From Glaciecola siphonariae (GTDB taxonomy: Bacteria > Pseudomonadota > Gammaproteobacteria > Enterobacterales > Alteromonadaceae): DNA of 64,000 nucleotides. Where the stretch lies: positions 868,001 through 932,000 of the forward strand of contig NZ_JBHSGU010000002.1 in assembly GCF_042652645.1 (NCBI RefSeq). The letters are read 5' to 3'. The position numbers and the translations under genes were made by a program. Position 1 is the stretch's first letter. Every line of letters begins with the position of its first letter. Positions 44,016 to 52,615 of the stretch are shown piece after piece. The notes below the pieces were generated by a model. It saw only the letters and a list, made by a program, of their open reading frames with translations, was not told the origin of the DNA and did not search any database.

Positions 44016-44990
44016 TTAGGGTTTTAGTACAACCTTCCCCTTCACCGCTCGACTCGTCACTTTATCCAGTGCGTCCACCGCATTAGCAAGGGCAAACGCT
44101 TCGTCAATATGCACTTTTACTTTTCCTTGAGTATACCAAGTAATAAGCTCTTTCATGTTCTCCATGAATTCCTGACCTTGATGTGCCACAAACGAACCCC
44201 AAAATACGCCGACCACCGAATAACCTTTAACTAAGGCCAAGTTAACGGGGAATTTAGGGATCTCACCTCCCGCAAAGCCTATCACAAGCAAACGACCAGC
44301 CCATGCCATAGAACGAGAGCAAGCATGGAATATATCACCACCAACGCACTCATAAGCAACATCAACTCCCTTGTTGTTGGTTAACGCTTTGACTGCGTCT
44401 TTCAAGTCTTGGTTTGAATAATTTATGCACATATCTGCGCCATTTTGTTTGGCAAGCTCGCACTTCTCGTCGCTGGAACACGCAGCGATAACTGTGGCTC
44501 CCATCAATTTGGCTATTTGCACTGCAGCTAGCCCCGTGCCACCGGCAGCCCCAGTAACCAGCAAGGTCTCCCCCGCTTTAAGCTGCGCTCGTTGCTTTAA
44601 AGCATGATGGGCGGTAGCGTGCGCGGTTACTAAGCCAGCAGCTTCGTCGAGCGGGATACTGTCGGGTATCGGCATGACCTGCATGGCAGGAACGCTAACC
44701 TTTTCTGCATATCCTCCCAAGCGGCAAACACCAATTACCTTCATCCCCACTTTCAAATGCGGCACGCCTTCGCCGACCGCACTAATCGTTCCAGCAACTT
44801 CGCTGCCCGGAATAAAAGGCAATTCGGGTTTTAATTGATACAAACCCTGAACAAGTAAACTATCCGGAAAGTTAACGCCAGCGGCTGCAACATCCACAAC
44901 CACCTCACCGGGTTTAGCAATCGGGTCAGCGATATCTTCATAAACTAAGTCTGACACCGCCGAAAATTCATGGCATACAATCGCTTTCAT
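44016..44990 (-). CDS. NADPH:quinone oxidoreductase family protein
   Basis: A 324-residue medium-chain reductase of the zinc-independent quinone oxidoreductase group. It has an N-terminal GroES-like domain (PGEVVVDVAAAGVNFPDSL) and the nucleotide loop TGAAGGTGLAAVQIAK at about residues 145-160; no zinc-binding cysteine cluster is seen. It probably reduces enals, enones or quinones with NADPH. It is 27 bases after the acyl-CoA dehydrogenase gene, forming a three-gene operon with the histidine phosphatase. Confidence 0.92.
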   Translation of the reverse strand: MKAIVCHEFSAVSDLVYEDIADPIAKPGEVVVDVAAAGVNFPDSLLVQGLYQLKPELPFIPGSEVAGTISAVGEGVPHLKVGMKVIGVCRLGGYAEKVSVPAMQVMPIPDSIPLDEAAGLVTAHATAHHALKQRAQLKAGETLLVTGAAGGTGLAAVQIAKLMGATVIAACSSDEKCELAKQNGADMCINYSNQDLKDAVKALTNNKGVDVAYECVGGDIFHACSRSMAWAGRLLVIGFAGGEIPKFPVNLALVKGYSVVGVFWGSFVAHQGQEFMENMKELITWYTQGKVKVHIDEAFALANAVDALDKVTSRAVKGKVVLKP

Positions 44991-45017
44991 TTTATTGTCC
45001 TTTTCTTGTTATGGTTA

Positions 45018-46232
45018 TTAGCTAGCTTTGGCCTGAATAAGATTACGCCCTAACTGCATCATATGCACTTGGTCAGGGCCGTCGGCCAGGCGAATGGTTC
45101 TGGCGTACGCTAGGGTTGCTGAGAGTATCGTATCTTGCGACGTACCTGCGGCCCCATGCAGCTGAATTGCCTCATCAATCACTTCACAGGCCATTTTCGG
45201 CGCAACAATTTTAATTGCCGCGATGATGTTTTTTGCCACCTTATTGCCATATTTGTCCATATGGTCTGCTGCCTTTAGCGTTAGCAAGCGAGCTTGTTCT
45301 ATTTTACAGTACATCTTGGCAATGCTCTCGCGAACGCTTTGTTGCTTAGCAAGCGGTTGGCCAAAGGCAACGCGCTGATCAACTCGTTCACACGCCATGT
45401 CCAGAGCACGCTGGGCACAGCCAATTAATCGCATACAGTGATGAATTCGCCCTGGACCTAAGCGACCTTGCGCAATCTCGAAGCCTCGGCCCTCTCCTAA
45501 TATTAAGTTACTAGCAGGTACTCGCACATTATCGAAAACGACCTCGGCATGACCAATCGGCTCATCTAAATAGCCCATGGCAGACATGGCTCTTACAACA
45601 TTTACTCCTTTTGTATCAAGCGGTACCAAAATTTGAGACTGCTGTTCGTGCCGCGCAGCACGTGGGTCTGTTTTACCCATTACAATGAGGATTTTACAGT
45701 TGGTGTTCATTGCGCCGCTGGTGTACCACTTGCGACCATTTATTACGTATTCATCGCCGTCTTTTTCAATCGACGTTTCAATATTCGTTGCATCAGACGA
45801 GGCAACCTCAGGCTCCGTCATCGCAAAACCTGACCTAATTTTGCCCTCTAGCAAGGGCATCAGCCATTCTTGCTTCTGTGCTTCACTCCCATATTTTGAG
45901 AGCACTTCCATATTACCGGTATCAGGGGCACTACAATTGAAAATTTCGCCGCTAAAGAGGACCTTTCCCATTTCTTCGCAAAGTGGCGCATACTCAAGAT
46001 TACTTAAACCAGCCCCTAAAGGTAAGTATTCTTTGGGTAAAAATAGATTCCAAAGCCCCGCCGCTTTCGCTTTCGTTTTAAGCGCCTCCATCATCGACGG
46101 TGTTTGCCAAATATTGGGGTTGTTTGCCACTAAGTCATGGTATTCATGCTCGTTTGGATAAACATGTTCGTCCATAAAGGCCTTGAGCTTTTCTAATAGG
46201 TCTAGGGTCTTTTCGCTGTAATCAAAATTCAT
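45018..46232 (-). CDS. Acyl-CoA dehydrogenase (ACAD10/11-like)
   Basis: A 404-residue acyl-CoA dehydrogenase from ATG 46232 (AAGG nine bases upstream; a TTG at 46241 is an alternative). It has the GFAMTEPEVASSDATNIETS signature (residues about 134-153) and the C-terminal QLHGAAGTSQDTILSATLAY. The motif ASSDATN is typical of the ACAD10/11 clade, which in other organisms works with a kinase on 4-hydroxyacyl-CoAs; no kinase is found here. A histidine phosphatase lies 15 bases upstream. Confidence 0.9.
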   Translation of the reverse strand: MNFDYSEKTLDLLEKLKAFMDEHVYPNEHEYHDLVANNPNIWQTPSMMEALKTKAKAAGLWNLFLPKEYLPLGAGLSNLEYAPLCEEMGKVLFSGEIFNCSAPDTGNMEVLSKYGSEAQKQEWLMPLLEGKIRSGFAMTEPEVASSDATNIETSIEKDGDEYVINGRKWYTSGAMNTNCKILIVMGKTDPRAARHEQQSQILVPLDTKGVNVVRAMSAMGYLDEPIGHAEVVFDNVRVPASNLILGEGRGFEIAQGRLGPGRIHHCMRLIGCAQRALDMACERVDQRVAFGQPLAKQQSVRESIAKMYCKIEQARLLTLKAADHMDKYGNKVAKNIIAAIKIVAPKMACEVIDEAIQLHGAAGTSQDTILSATLAYARTIRLADGPDQVHMMQLGRNLIQAKAS

Positions 46233-46247
46233 GGTTAACAACCTTAT

Positions 46248-46922
46248 CTAACTGTAAGTAACTAAATGTGGGAGCTCTGGCTCGTCTAAGTGGGGGACGT
46301 TGTTAAAACTGCTAAGCTGTGCGTTATGTTGATTAAAAAACACATGGTGCACGCTGGTATTTTTTATTTGTAGATTTAGGTCGATTGCTTTGGCAACACT
46401 TACGCCTAATAAATGCATGAGAGTAAGGGCAATTGCACCGCCTGAACTTACTACCAAGACTCGCGAATGCCTTGATTCTAATACCGCCTGTCCAGCACTT
46501 TTAACGCGAGACTGAAAACCTTCCCAGTCTTCGTTTTTGACTGAAATATTCTTTTCTGACCATGCAACCATTGCTGATTTGAGCACACGATACCAATCGC
46601 TGCGCGGTGCGGTTTCGGCAGGTTTTTGCTCTGGATACATCTGCAAATATGCGCCTACTACCGCGTTAAAATCAAATTCGTTCCACCGATGGTCCACCGC
46701 CATGGCAAATTCACCTTGATGATTTGCGCCTCGCAATATTCCTTGTGCGGTCTCTTTATGGCGCACCATGTCTCCGGTAATGATATGGTCAAAATGCAGC
46801 TGACGCTCTGCAAAATAACGGCCAAGGCGCTCACTTTGTTCATGCCCGAGCGCACTGAGCTTGTCGTAATTTTCACTACCAAAGGAAGCCTGTCCGTGCC
46901 TAATTAAGTAAAGTTCTGCCAT
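46248..46922 (-). CDS. Histidine phosphatase family protein
   Basis: A 224-residue phosphoglycerate-mutase-like enzyme. The catalytic LIRHGQASFGSENY motif covers residues 6-19 (phospho-acceptor His 9), with DHIITGDMVRHKETA and VVSSGGAIALTLM, in which the usual second catalytic His of VVSHG is replaced by Ser-Gly. That substitution could lower activity. First gene of the operon with the acyl-CoA dehydrogenase and quinone oxidoreductase; divergent from hemN. Confidence 0.9.
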   Translation of the reverse strand: MAELYLIRHGQASFGSENYDKLSALGHEQSERLGRYFAERQLHFDHIITGDMVRHKETAQGILRGANHQGEFAMAVDHRWNEFDFNAVVGAYLQMYPEQKPAETAPRSDWYRVLKSAMVAWSEKNISVKNEDWEGFQSRVKSAGQAVLESRHSRVLVVSSGGAIALTLMHLLGVSVAKAIDLNLQIKNTSVHHVFFNQHNAQLSSFNNVPHLDEPELPHLVTYS

Positions 46923-47027
46923 AAAATACTATACGTTGAAGTGTTAATTTGAGGTTAATGGTTTTTAGTGCCCTTGGGTAATTGATTGTGTTGATATAGC
47001 CACATTCACGCAAAATATAAGAAAACA

Positions 47028-47041
47028 TTAATCGAGATCAA
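47028..47041. promoter_or_regulatory. FNR-like box upstream of hemN
   Basis: TTAATCGAGATCAA matches TTGATnnnnATCAA at nine of ten defined positions, 110 bases ahead of hemN. FNR/Anr control of hemN is well known in gammaproteobacteria. Confidence 0.5.
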
Positions 47042-47150
47042 CAAGCCATACTTTAATTTGCGTAAACTTCTTTTTATACACATTTGCGCGATGTCACCCT
47101 AAGTATTGTCGGCAGCGCACGCAGTAACTAAAAATTAAGAAGGTACGCCT

Positions 47151-48539
47151 TTGTCAGATACCATCGCTCAACTATTCGACCAAAAGGTCATGCGCAAATA
47201 CAACACCGCAGGACCGCGATATACATCCTACCCGACCGCGGTTGCCTTTGAAGATATGCAAGATGAAGGCCTTTTGGCGCATGCGTTAAAAACACTATCG
47301 CGCAGCGAAGATGCCGAAAAACTGTCTTTGTACATGCACATTCCCTTTTGTCACTCCCTTTGTTACTACTGCGGCTGCAATAAAATCGTGACTCGACACG
47401 CTCATAAGGCCGACATTTATCTCGACTTCCTGATTAAAGAAATTAGGCAGCAAGGCAGTAAAGCGCAAGGATGCATGGTCAACAGCGTGCATTTAGGTGG
47501 CGGTACACCGAGCTTTTTGAGCATTGAGCAAATGAAACGCCTTGTAGATGCCACGCGTGAAGTGTTTGCCTTTGCGCAAAAAGTTGAAATGAGTATTGAA
47601 ATAGACCCGCGCGAAATTGAGCTTAGCTATATCAACCAACTAGCTGAACTTGGATTCACCCGCCTGAGTATTGGCGTTCAAGATATTGACACTCAGGTGC
47701 AAAAAGCCATTAATCGAGTGCAGAGCACTGTGTTTATTCGCCAACTGATTGAGCGTGCTAGAGAGTGTGGGTTTACATCAATAAATGTCGATTTGATTTA
47801 CGGTCTGCCGCTGCAAACCCAAAAAAGCTTTCAAAGAACCCTAGACGAAATGCAGTTTATGAATCCCGACCGGATTTCTTTATTCAGCTATGCGCATATG
47901 CCGCAACTTTTTGCCTCGCAGCGTAAAATAAAGAATGCGTGTATGCCAACGCCAAATGAAAAGTTTGCTTTGTTTCGTCAAGCAATCTCTGAGCTTAGCC
48001 GTCAAGGTTACGATTTTATTGGAATGGATCATTTTGCCTTACCCAGTGATGAGCTAAGTAAGGCCAAAGCGGAAAAGCGTCTTTATCGAAACTTTCAAGG
48101 GTATACAACCAGCCAAGCTAACAGCACGCTTGGTCTGGGCGTATCTGCGATAAGCAGTATCGGCAAGCTGTATACGCAAAACCACAAGCAGTTAAAAGAC
48201 TATTATCGTGCCATTGATGCAAAGCAAACACCTTTGGCTAAAGGCGTACAGCTAAGCGATGATGACACTATTCGCCGCGCGCTAATACATAGCCTGATGT
48301 GCAATTTTCATGTCGACAAAACGCAGTTTTCAAGCCTTTACGGCATAGACTTCGACGAGTACTTTGCCGACAGCTTAGATAACCTTTCGCCTTTTATTGA
48401 AGACAACTTGGTCAGCAATACCGCTCGCAAAATTAGTATTCACGAGCGTGGTCGATTAATCGTAAGAAATATTTGTATGAGCTTCGACCAATATCTCAAT
48501 GAGCCTTTGCATCAAACACGCTACTCAAGAGTGATTTAG
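47151..48539 (+). CDS. hemN: Oxygen-independent coproporphyrinogen III oxidase
   Basis: A 462-residue radical SAM enzyme of haem synthesis, converting coproporphyrinogen III to protoporphyrinogen IX without oxygen. The cluster motif HIPFCHSLCYYCGC holds C67, C71 and C74, and the N-terminal KYNTAGPRYTSYPTA is characteristic of true HemN rather than HemW. The C-terminal HemN domain is present. The start is TTG at 47151 with AAGAAGG upstream. The FNR-like box fits its anaerobic role. Confidence 0.97.
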   Translation: MSDTIAQLFDQKVMRKYNTAGPRYTSYPTAVAFEDMQDEGLLAHALKTLSRSEDAEKLSLYMHIPFCHSLCYYCGCNKIVTRHAHKADIYLDFLIKEIRQQGSKAQGCMVNSVHLGGGTPSFLSIEQMKRLVDATREVFAFAQKVEMSIEIDPREIELSYINQLAELGFTRLSIGVQDIDTQVQKAINRVQSTVFIRQLIERARECGFTSINVDLIYGLPLQTQKSFQRTLDEMQFMNPDRISLFSYAHMPQLFASQRKIKNACMPTPNEKFALFRQAISELSRQGYDFIGMDHFALPSDELSKAKAEKRLYRNFQGYTTSQANSTLGLGVSAISSIGKLYTQNHKQLKDYYRAIDAKQTPLAKGVQLSDDDTIRRALIHSLMCNFHVDKTQFSSLYGIDFDEYFADSLDNLSPFIEDNLVSNTARKISIHERGRLIVRNICMSFDQYLNEPLHQTRYSRVI

Positions 48540-48579
48540 CGCAACCCGCTGCAAGGGCTGCAATGCAGCGAACAAGTTC

Positions 48580-48600
48580 GCTCACCCTAAATGGGTGAGC
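48580..48600. terminator. Hairpin between hemN and the metalloprotease gene
   Basis: GCTCACCC, loop TAAAT, GGGTGAGC. The metalloprotease stop codon lies inside the loop side. It lacks a T run, so it may act as an mRNA 3'-end stabiliser or Rho-assisted stop. Confidence 0.45.
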
Positions 48601-50986
48601 CCGGCGGTAGAGGAATCAACTTAATCGAAAGAGGCCATTTCCCATGGTCCCAATAATGTTGAATATGTCGGTTCATAACGCGCGCTTCTGGCTCTCGCTT
48701 ACTCTTAGACAGTTCATTTTGATACTCCATGAGTTGACTTTGCATCGTAAGTTTTACCTCTGGCGCTAGGATATCGTTACTCAATGTATCAAAGAAAACG
48801 CTCAAAGCGACCAATCGTATGCGCTCAGCGATTGCGCTGTCGGCACTTGTATCAATTAATTGTGCAAATACTTTCGACACAATCTCAGACACGCTAGGAA
48901 TTTCTGAGTCGATACTGTGTTGATAGGCCACACGATTTAATCGCTCTGCGCTCAGCAAGACGTTAAGAGAATACGCTGCGGCTGACTCGGCCGCCGTCAC
49001 AGGGTCAAACGCTATGCCCATGCGCGAGCCCATACTCTCGCGATTGCGCGAAAAACCGTAGGCTTTTGGCGGTATTAAGCTCAATAACTCGGGCGAAAGC
49101 GATAAATAGTCGGGGCTAGCACTTAGGAGCATTAAATCTAGGGCTTCACGCTGTGTATCAGCGTCTACAGGCTCTACTTTTCTGGGGACTTCCCATGAGG
49201 ATTTCACCGCGTAATCGTACTGCAGCCCTGATATTTGCTTTACCAAGGCATCAAGTTGATAGCGATGAGCATAATAAATCGGCACTAAGCGCTCTTCGAG
49301 CTGCGAATACGCCTCGTTAAACGGCAATGAGTTAATACCAAAATTACTCAACGCGAAATCACGAAGCTCGCTAACCCGCTTAAACTCCTCAATTGGGTCG
49401 GCGCCGTTATCCCATAAATGACCATCCGATGAGGCTCGTTTTGGTATGCGCGCGTCGGGATCTGATTTGTATAAAAAACCCGCGTCTTTGGCATCAGCCA
49501 CAAGACTTTGAAGCTCTGCGGATTCATCAACGCCCTCCGGAAAATCTTGATAGCCATAAGTAACAACGTACTTATCCCAATCTCCAATCCCCTTATCGTA
49601 GGCATTTTGTAAATTAACAGTATCACCGTCTAAGGTAACAAGGGGATGAGGATAGTCCATCACCGACGCTCGATTGTTCTCACTGGCAGCAAAATTATGA
49701 GCAATACCAATAGTATGACCTACCTCATGGGCAGAAAGCTGGCGAATGCGGTCAAGCGCAAGATTTAGCTGCGCTGAAGTATCCGCATTTTCTGAATCAA
49801 AGGGACTGGTTAGCCCAAGGGCAATTAAATAGTCTTGGCGCACGCGCAAGGAGCCCAAAGTGACGTGGCCTTTGATGATTTCACCGGTACGAGGGTCTAT
49901 GACCGAGCTACCGTAAGACCAACCGCGGGTTGCTCGATGCACCCACTGGATCACGTTATAGCGAACATCCATCGGATCGGCATCCTCTGGCAGTACTTTC
50001 ACCTGAAATGCATCTTTATAACCTGCCGCAGCAAAAGCATCATTCCACCACAACGCGCCTTCTCGCAGGGCGGTCATAACGGGTTCAGGAATACCTGGGT
50101 CAAGATAGTAAACAATAGGCTCCACCGCTTCGCTAATCTCGGCTGTAGGCTCTTTCTTTTGCAAACGATGGCGCGGAATATATCTGACTTCCATATCAGA
50201 CTGAATGGGCGCGCTATAGTCTTTAAAACTATGTTTCCAGAAGCCTGAGAAAGGATGAAATTCACGAGGTGTGTAGTTATTATCTGGGAGCTCGATGAAT
50301 GAATGATGCAAGTGCACCGTCACGCTTTTTGCATCGGGCGTCACATCTTTGATGTATTGGCCTTTGGGGGCGCCGGCAAAGGTTACTAGGGCCTCAAGCT
50401 CTGTGTTTTTCACAAATGCTTTTGTGCGACTCAAATATATGCCGCTGCGGCTTTTATCTACCGAATATCCGCCCTGCCCACTTGCGCTAAGGCGCTCGCC
50501 AATGCCATGAATATCGCTTAACAAAAAGTCGGTGTAGTCAAAGCTGATGCTATTCTTACTTTGCTCGCTTATGGTAAATCCTGCAATCACAGAATCGGCA
50601 AAAGCTTCATCTATACTCAGGCGCTCGGCAAGGTTGCTTGAAGAAGCTCGATACTCGGTATTCACTTGCTGAAGCAGAATTTTATTACCAAAACGGACGA
50701 ATTTAACGATTCGCGTATCCCCTAATTGACCTCTATCCAAACCAATATCGTTTGAACCGATACCTCTTGGCAAGCTGCTCTGAAACAGCATCTCTTTGTT
50801 CAATTGACTGTTATCAATACGCAGGTGAACGGCGTCATTTTCCCCATCATAGACAATATCTACAAACCCTTCTTGGACTTGCTTAGAGGCCTGTTGGGCA
50901 AATGCCGTTGACGAAAATATGGAAACAAGTGCCATTAAAACGAAAAGTGCCGCACCGATGCGCGCATGGTGAATATTGTGTATCAA
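48587..50986 (-). CDS. Secreted zinc metalloprotease (DUF5117/DUF4953 type)
   Basis: A 799-residue secreted protein. The signal peptide (ALFVLMALVSIFSSTAFA) ends near residue 30. The middle part carries the metzincin zinc motif HEVGHTIGIAHNFAAS at about residues 418-433 and a downstream Met-turn VMDYPHP. This arrangement matches the large DUF5117/DUF5118/DUF4953 family common in marine Bacteroidetes and Gammaproteobacteria. It is probably periplasmic or exported. Specificity unknown. It is alone on its strand, with a divergent hypothetical gene upstream. Confidence 0.9.
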   Translation of the reverse strand: MIHNIHHARIGAALFVLMALVSIFSSTAFAQQASKQVQEGFVDIVYDGENDAVHLRIDNSQLNKEMLFQSSLPRGIGSNDIGLDRGQLGDTRIVKFVRFGNKILLQQVNTEYRASSSNLAERLSIDEAFADSVIAGFTISEQSKNSISFDYTDFLLSDIHGIGERLSASGQGGYSVDKSRSGIYLSRTKAFVKNTELEALVTFAGAPKGQYIKDVTPDAKSVTVHLHHSFIELPDNNYTPREFHPFSGFWKHSFKDYSAPIQSDMEVRYIPRHRLQKKEPTAEISEAVEPIVYYLDPGIPEPVMTALREGALWWNDAFAAAGYKDAFQVKVLPEDADPMDVRYNVIQWVHRATRGWSYGSSVIDPRTGEIIKGHVTLGSLRVRQDYLIALGLTSPFDSENADTSAQLNLALDRIRQLSAHEVGHTIGIAHNFAASENNRASVMDYPHPLVTLDGDTVNLQNAYDKGIGDWDKYVVTYGYQDFPEGVDESAELQSLVADAKDAGFLYKSDPDARIPKRASSDGHLWDNGADPIEEFKRVSELRDFALSNFGINSLPFNEAYSQLEERLVPIYYAHRYQLDALVKQISGLQYDYAVKSSWEVPRKVEPVDADTQREALDLMLLSASPDYLSLSPELLSLIPPKAYGFSRNRESMGSRMGIAFDPVTAAESAAAYSLNVLLSAERLNRVAYQHSIDSEIPSVSEIVSKVFAQLIDTSADSAIAERIRLVALSVFFDTLSNDILAPEVKLTMQSQLMEYQNELSKSKREPEARVMNRHIQHYWDHGKWPLSIKLIPLPPGSPI

Positions 50987-51126
50987 AAGAACTCCCCTAT
51001 TTTATAATAAATATATCGCACAAAGCTTTGATCTGAATCAGCGCCGAAGCTTCGCCTTTAGACTATATTAGGCTAAGGCGATTGGTAAATACCAGTGCTT
51101 AATCTTTTAAAAGGCGGTTTTGTTTT

Positions 51127-51552
51127 ATGTCAGACCTAACTACAGCAAGCAATCTCTCGACGCAACATGCGCATACCTCGCCTATACTCACGCTTGTGCT
51201 TGATGAACACACCGATGTTGCTATGTCTGACCGCCCCATTTTCGGCACCACTGTCACTATCCGAGACGATATTGAAGATTTAATTGGGCATGTTTTACAG
51301 GCTGGTTTAATTATTGGATGGTTAAATTATATTGATATGGCCAAATTTGCCTGCCTGTCAGATAACAAACACTATCGTGAGGCCGGTGTCTATTTTAAGG
51401 CAGAGTCTAATCAGTTAATGCTGGCTAAGTCTATTATGTTACATGGCGTTGACAGAAACATGAGCCATTCAAAACACCTTTTTACCTTTTCTGCACGCCA
51501 ATCCAAGGTATGCGCCATTAATGCGAACCGCACAAGTCACCAAAATTCGTAA
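51127..51552 (+). CDS. Hypothetical protein (141 aa)
   Basis: The ATG at 51127 has an AAAGGCGG-like ribosome site ten bases upstream. The product has no signal peptide. Its centre has alternating hydrophobic segments (LIGHVLQAGLIIGWLNYIDM) and the ends are polar. Codon and composition look coding, but no family is recognised. It is divergent from the metalloprotease gene and followed by a repeat-bearing noncoding stretch. Confidence 0.55.
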   Translation: MSDLTTASNLSTQHAHTSPILTLVLDEHTDVAMSDRPIFGTTVTIRDDIEDLIGHVLQAGLIIGWLNYIDMAKFACLSDNKHYREAGVYFKAESNQLMLAKSIMLHGVDRNMSHSKHLFTFSARQSKVCAINANRTSHQNS

Positions 51553-51576
51553 AACCCATCTTTTTAGGTCATGTTA

Positions 51577-51625
51577 GTAATTGAAAACGAGTAATTGTAA
51601 TTGAAAACGAGTAATCGAAAACGAG
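51577..51625. repeat. 20-bp tandem direct repeat
   Basis: GTAATTGAAAACGAGTAATT occurs at 51577-51596, again at 51597-51616 with one change, and partly a third time as GAAAACGAG at 51617-51625. Confidence 0.8.
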
Positions 51626-51717
51626 CATTTGAGCCTTAACCTTTGAGCGCATGGGCAGGCGAAGGGGAACTGAGAACGACCTTGAAGATAGAAGAATAAA
51701 ACTGGAATGAGAAGGAA

Positions 51718-51754
51718 AGTTCGGCGTTAACTGGACACGCGCTAACGCCGAACT
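51718..51754. repeat. Perfect 12-base inverted repeat
   Basis: AGTTCGGCGTTA, 13-base loop, TAACGCCGAACT. No T run follows in either direction. Could be an isolated palindromic repetitive element, a protein site or an RNA structure. Confidence 0.7.
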
Positions 51755-52071
51755 AAAAACTTCGATGTGAAAACTAAATCCATGTCTTCTTGCATCAAAG
51801 CACACACAACGCTAGAGCATTTGCAATTTAGTTGCCAACATGAAAACTCGTTAATAATCAAACACCTAACAAAACTTCGACCGCTGTCAATTGAGCGTTC
51901 TCCACCAATATGGTGCAAAGGCGGTATGCATTGGTGCAACAAACAGATGCGATACGCCCTCAAGGTGCGCAGAGTCATCGCTAGATTTTACGATTAGGTT
52001 TATGGCATCATGCGCCATCAAAGCGGTGTCTTTGTAAGAACCAAAACAGACAACTACCAAGGAATGACAGC

Positions 52072-52527
52072 ATGCAGCAAGTAGAAGTAAAAATACTCAG
52101 TGATAAAATTGGTAAAGACATCCCTTTGCCCACTTATGCTACCGAAGGGTCTGCGGGTATCGATTTGCGAGCGTGCATCGACGACAATCTCACTTTGCTG
52201 CCAGGTCAAACTGAGTTAATTCCAACTGGCATTGCCATTCACATGAAAAATAAAAGCATGGCGGCGACGATATTACCGCGCTCTGGTCTGGGTCATAAGA
52301 AGGGCATTGTGCTGGGTAATTTGGTCGGACTTATCGATTCTGATTATCAGGGTCAACTGTTTATTTCGTGCTGGAATCGAGGTAGCGAGAGTTACACCAT
52401 CGAGCCTGCAGAGCGCATCGCACAATTAGTTTTCTTGCCGATTATTCAACCTCGATTTGTCGTGGTAGACGAATTTGAAGATAGTGACCGCGGCGAAGGC
52501 GGCTTTGGTTCTTCAGGCACAAAATAA
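52072..52527 (+). CDS. dut: Deoxyuridine 5'-triphosphate nucleotidohydrolase
   Basis: A 151-residue trimeric dUTPase that converts dUTP to dUMP. All five motifs are present: GSAGIDLRA near residue 26, PRSGLGHKKG, GLIDSDYQGQL, ERIAQLVFLP and the C-terminal DRGEGGFGSSG arm. The ribosome site is AAGGA. In many gammaproteobacteria dut follows coaBC (dfp); here it stands alone after a noncoding region. Confidence 0.97.
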   Translation: MQQVEVKILSDKIGKDIPLPTYATEGSAGIDLRACIDDNLTLLPGQTELIPTGIAIHMKNKSMAATILPRSGLGHKKGIVLGNLVGLIDSDYQGQLFISCWNRGSESYTIEPAERIAQLVFLPIIQPRFVVVDEFEDSDRGEGGFGSSGTK

Positions 52528-52541
52528 GTTACGCTAATTTT

Positions 52542-52571
52542 GCTATCGCTAGCCCCCAGGCTAGCGATAGC
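52542..52571. terminator. Perfect 13-base hairpin between dut and the acyl-CoA ligase
   Basis: GCTATCGCTAGCC, loop CCCA, GGCTAGCGATAGC. There is no T run, but it separates convergent genes and probably stabilises or ends both transcripts. Confidence 0.5.
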
Positions 52572-52615
52572 GCAGATGAACAATGTCTTAAGCTCAGAAC
52601 GATAACATTCCTAAG

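Larger units (their letters stand above)
51553..52071. other. 519-bp noncoding region before dut
   Basis: It holds a short tandem repeat (51577-51625), a 12-base inverted repeat (51718-51754) and no open frame with a convincing ribosome site or protein-like composition. Purine-rich plus strand between 51630 and 51720. Confidence 0.55.

Noticed and set aside
51718..51754. Inverted repeat considered as an integron attC site
   Set aside because: The outer ends do not fit the RYYYAAC/GTTRRRY pattern, and there is no cassette or integrase.
51767..51997. Open frames of 76-78 codons on both strands in the noncoding region before dut
   Set aside because: No ribosome site, no protein-like composition, and the frames on the two strands overlap each other.
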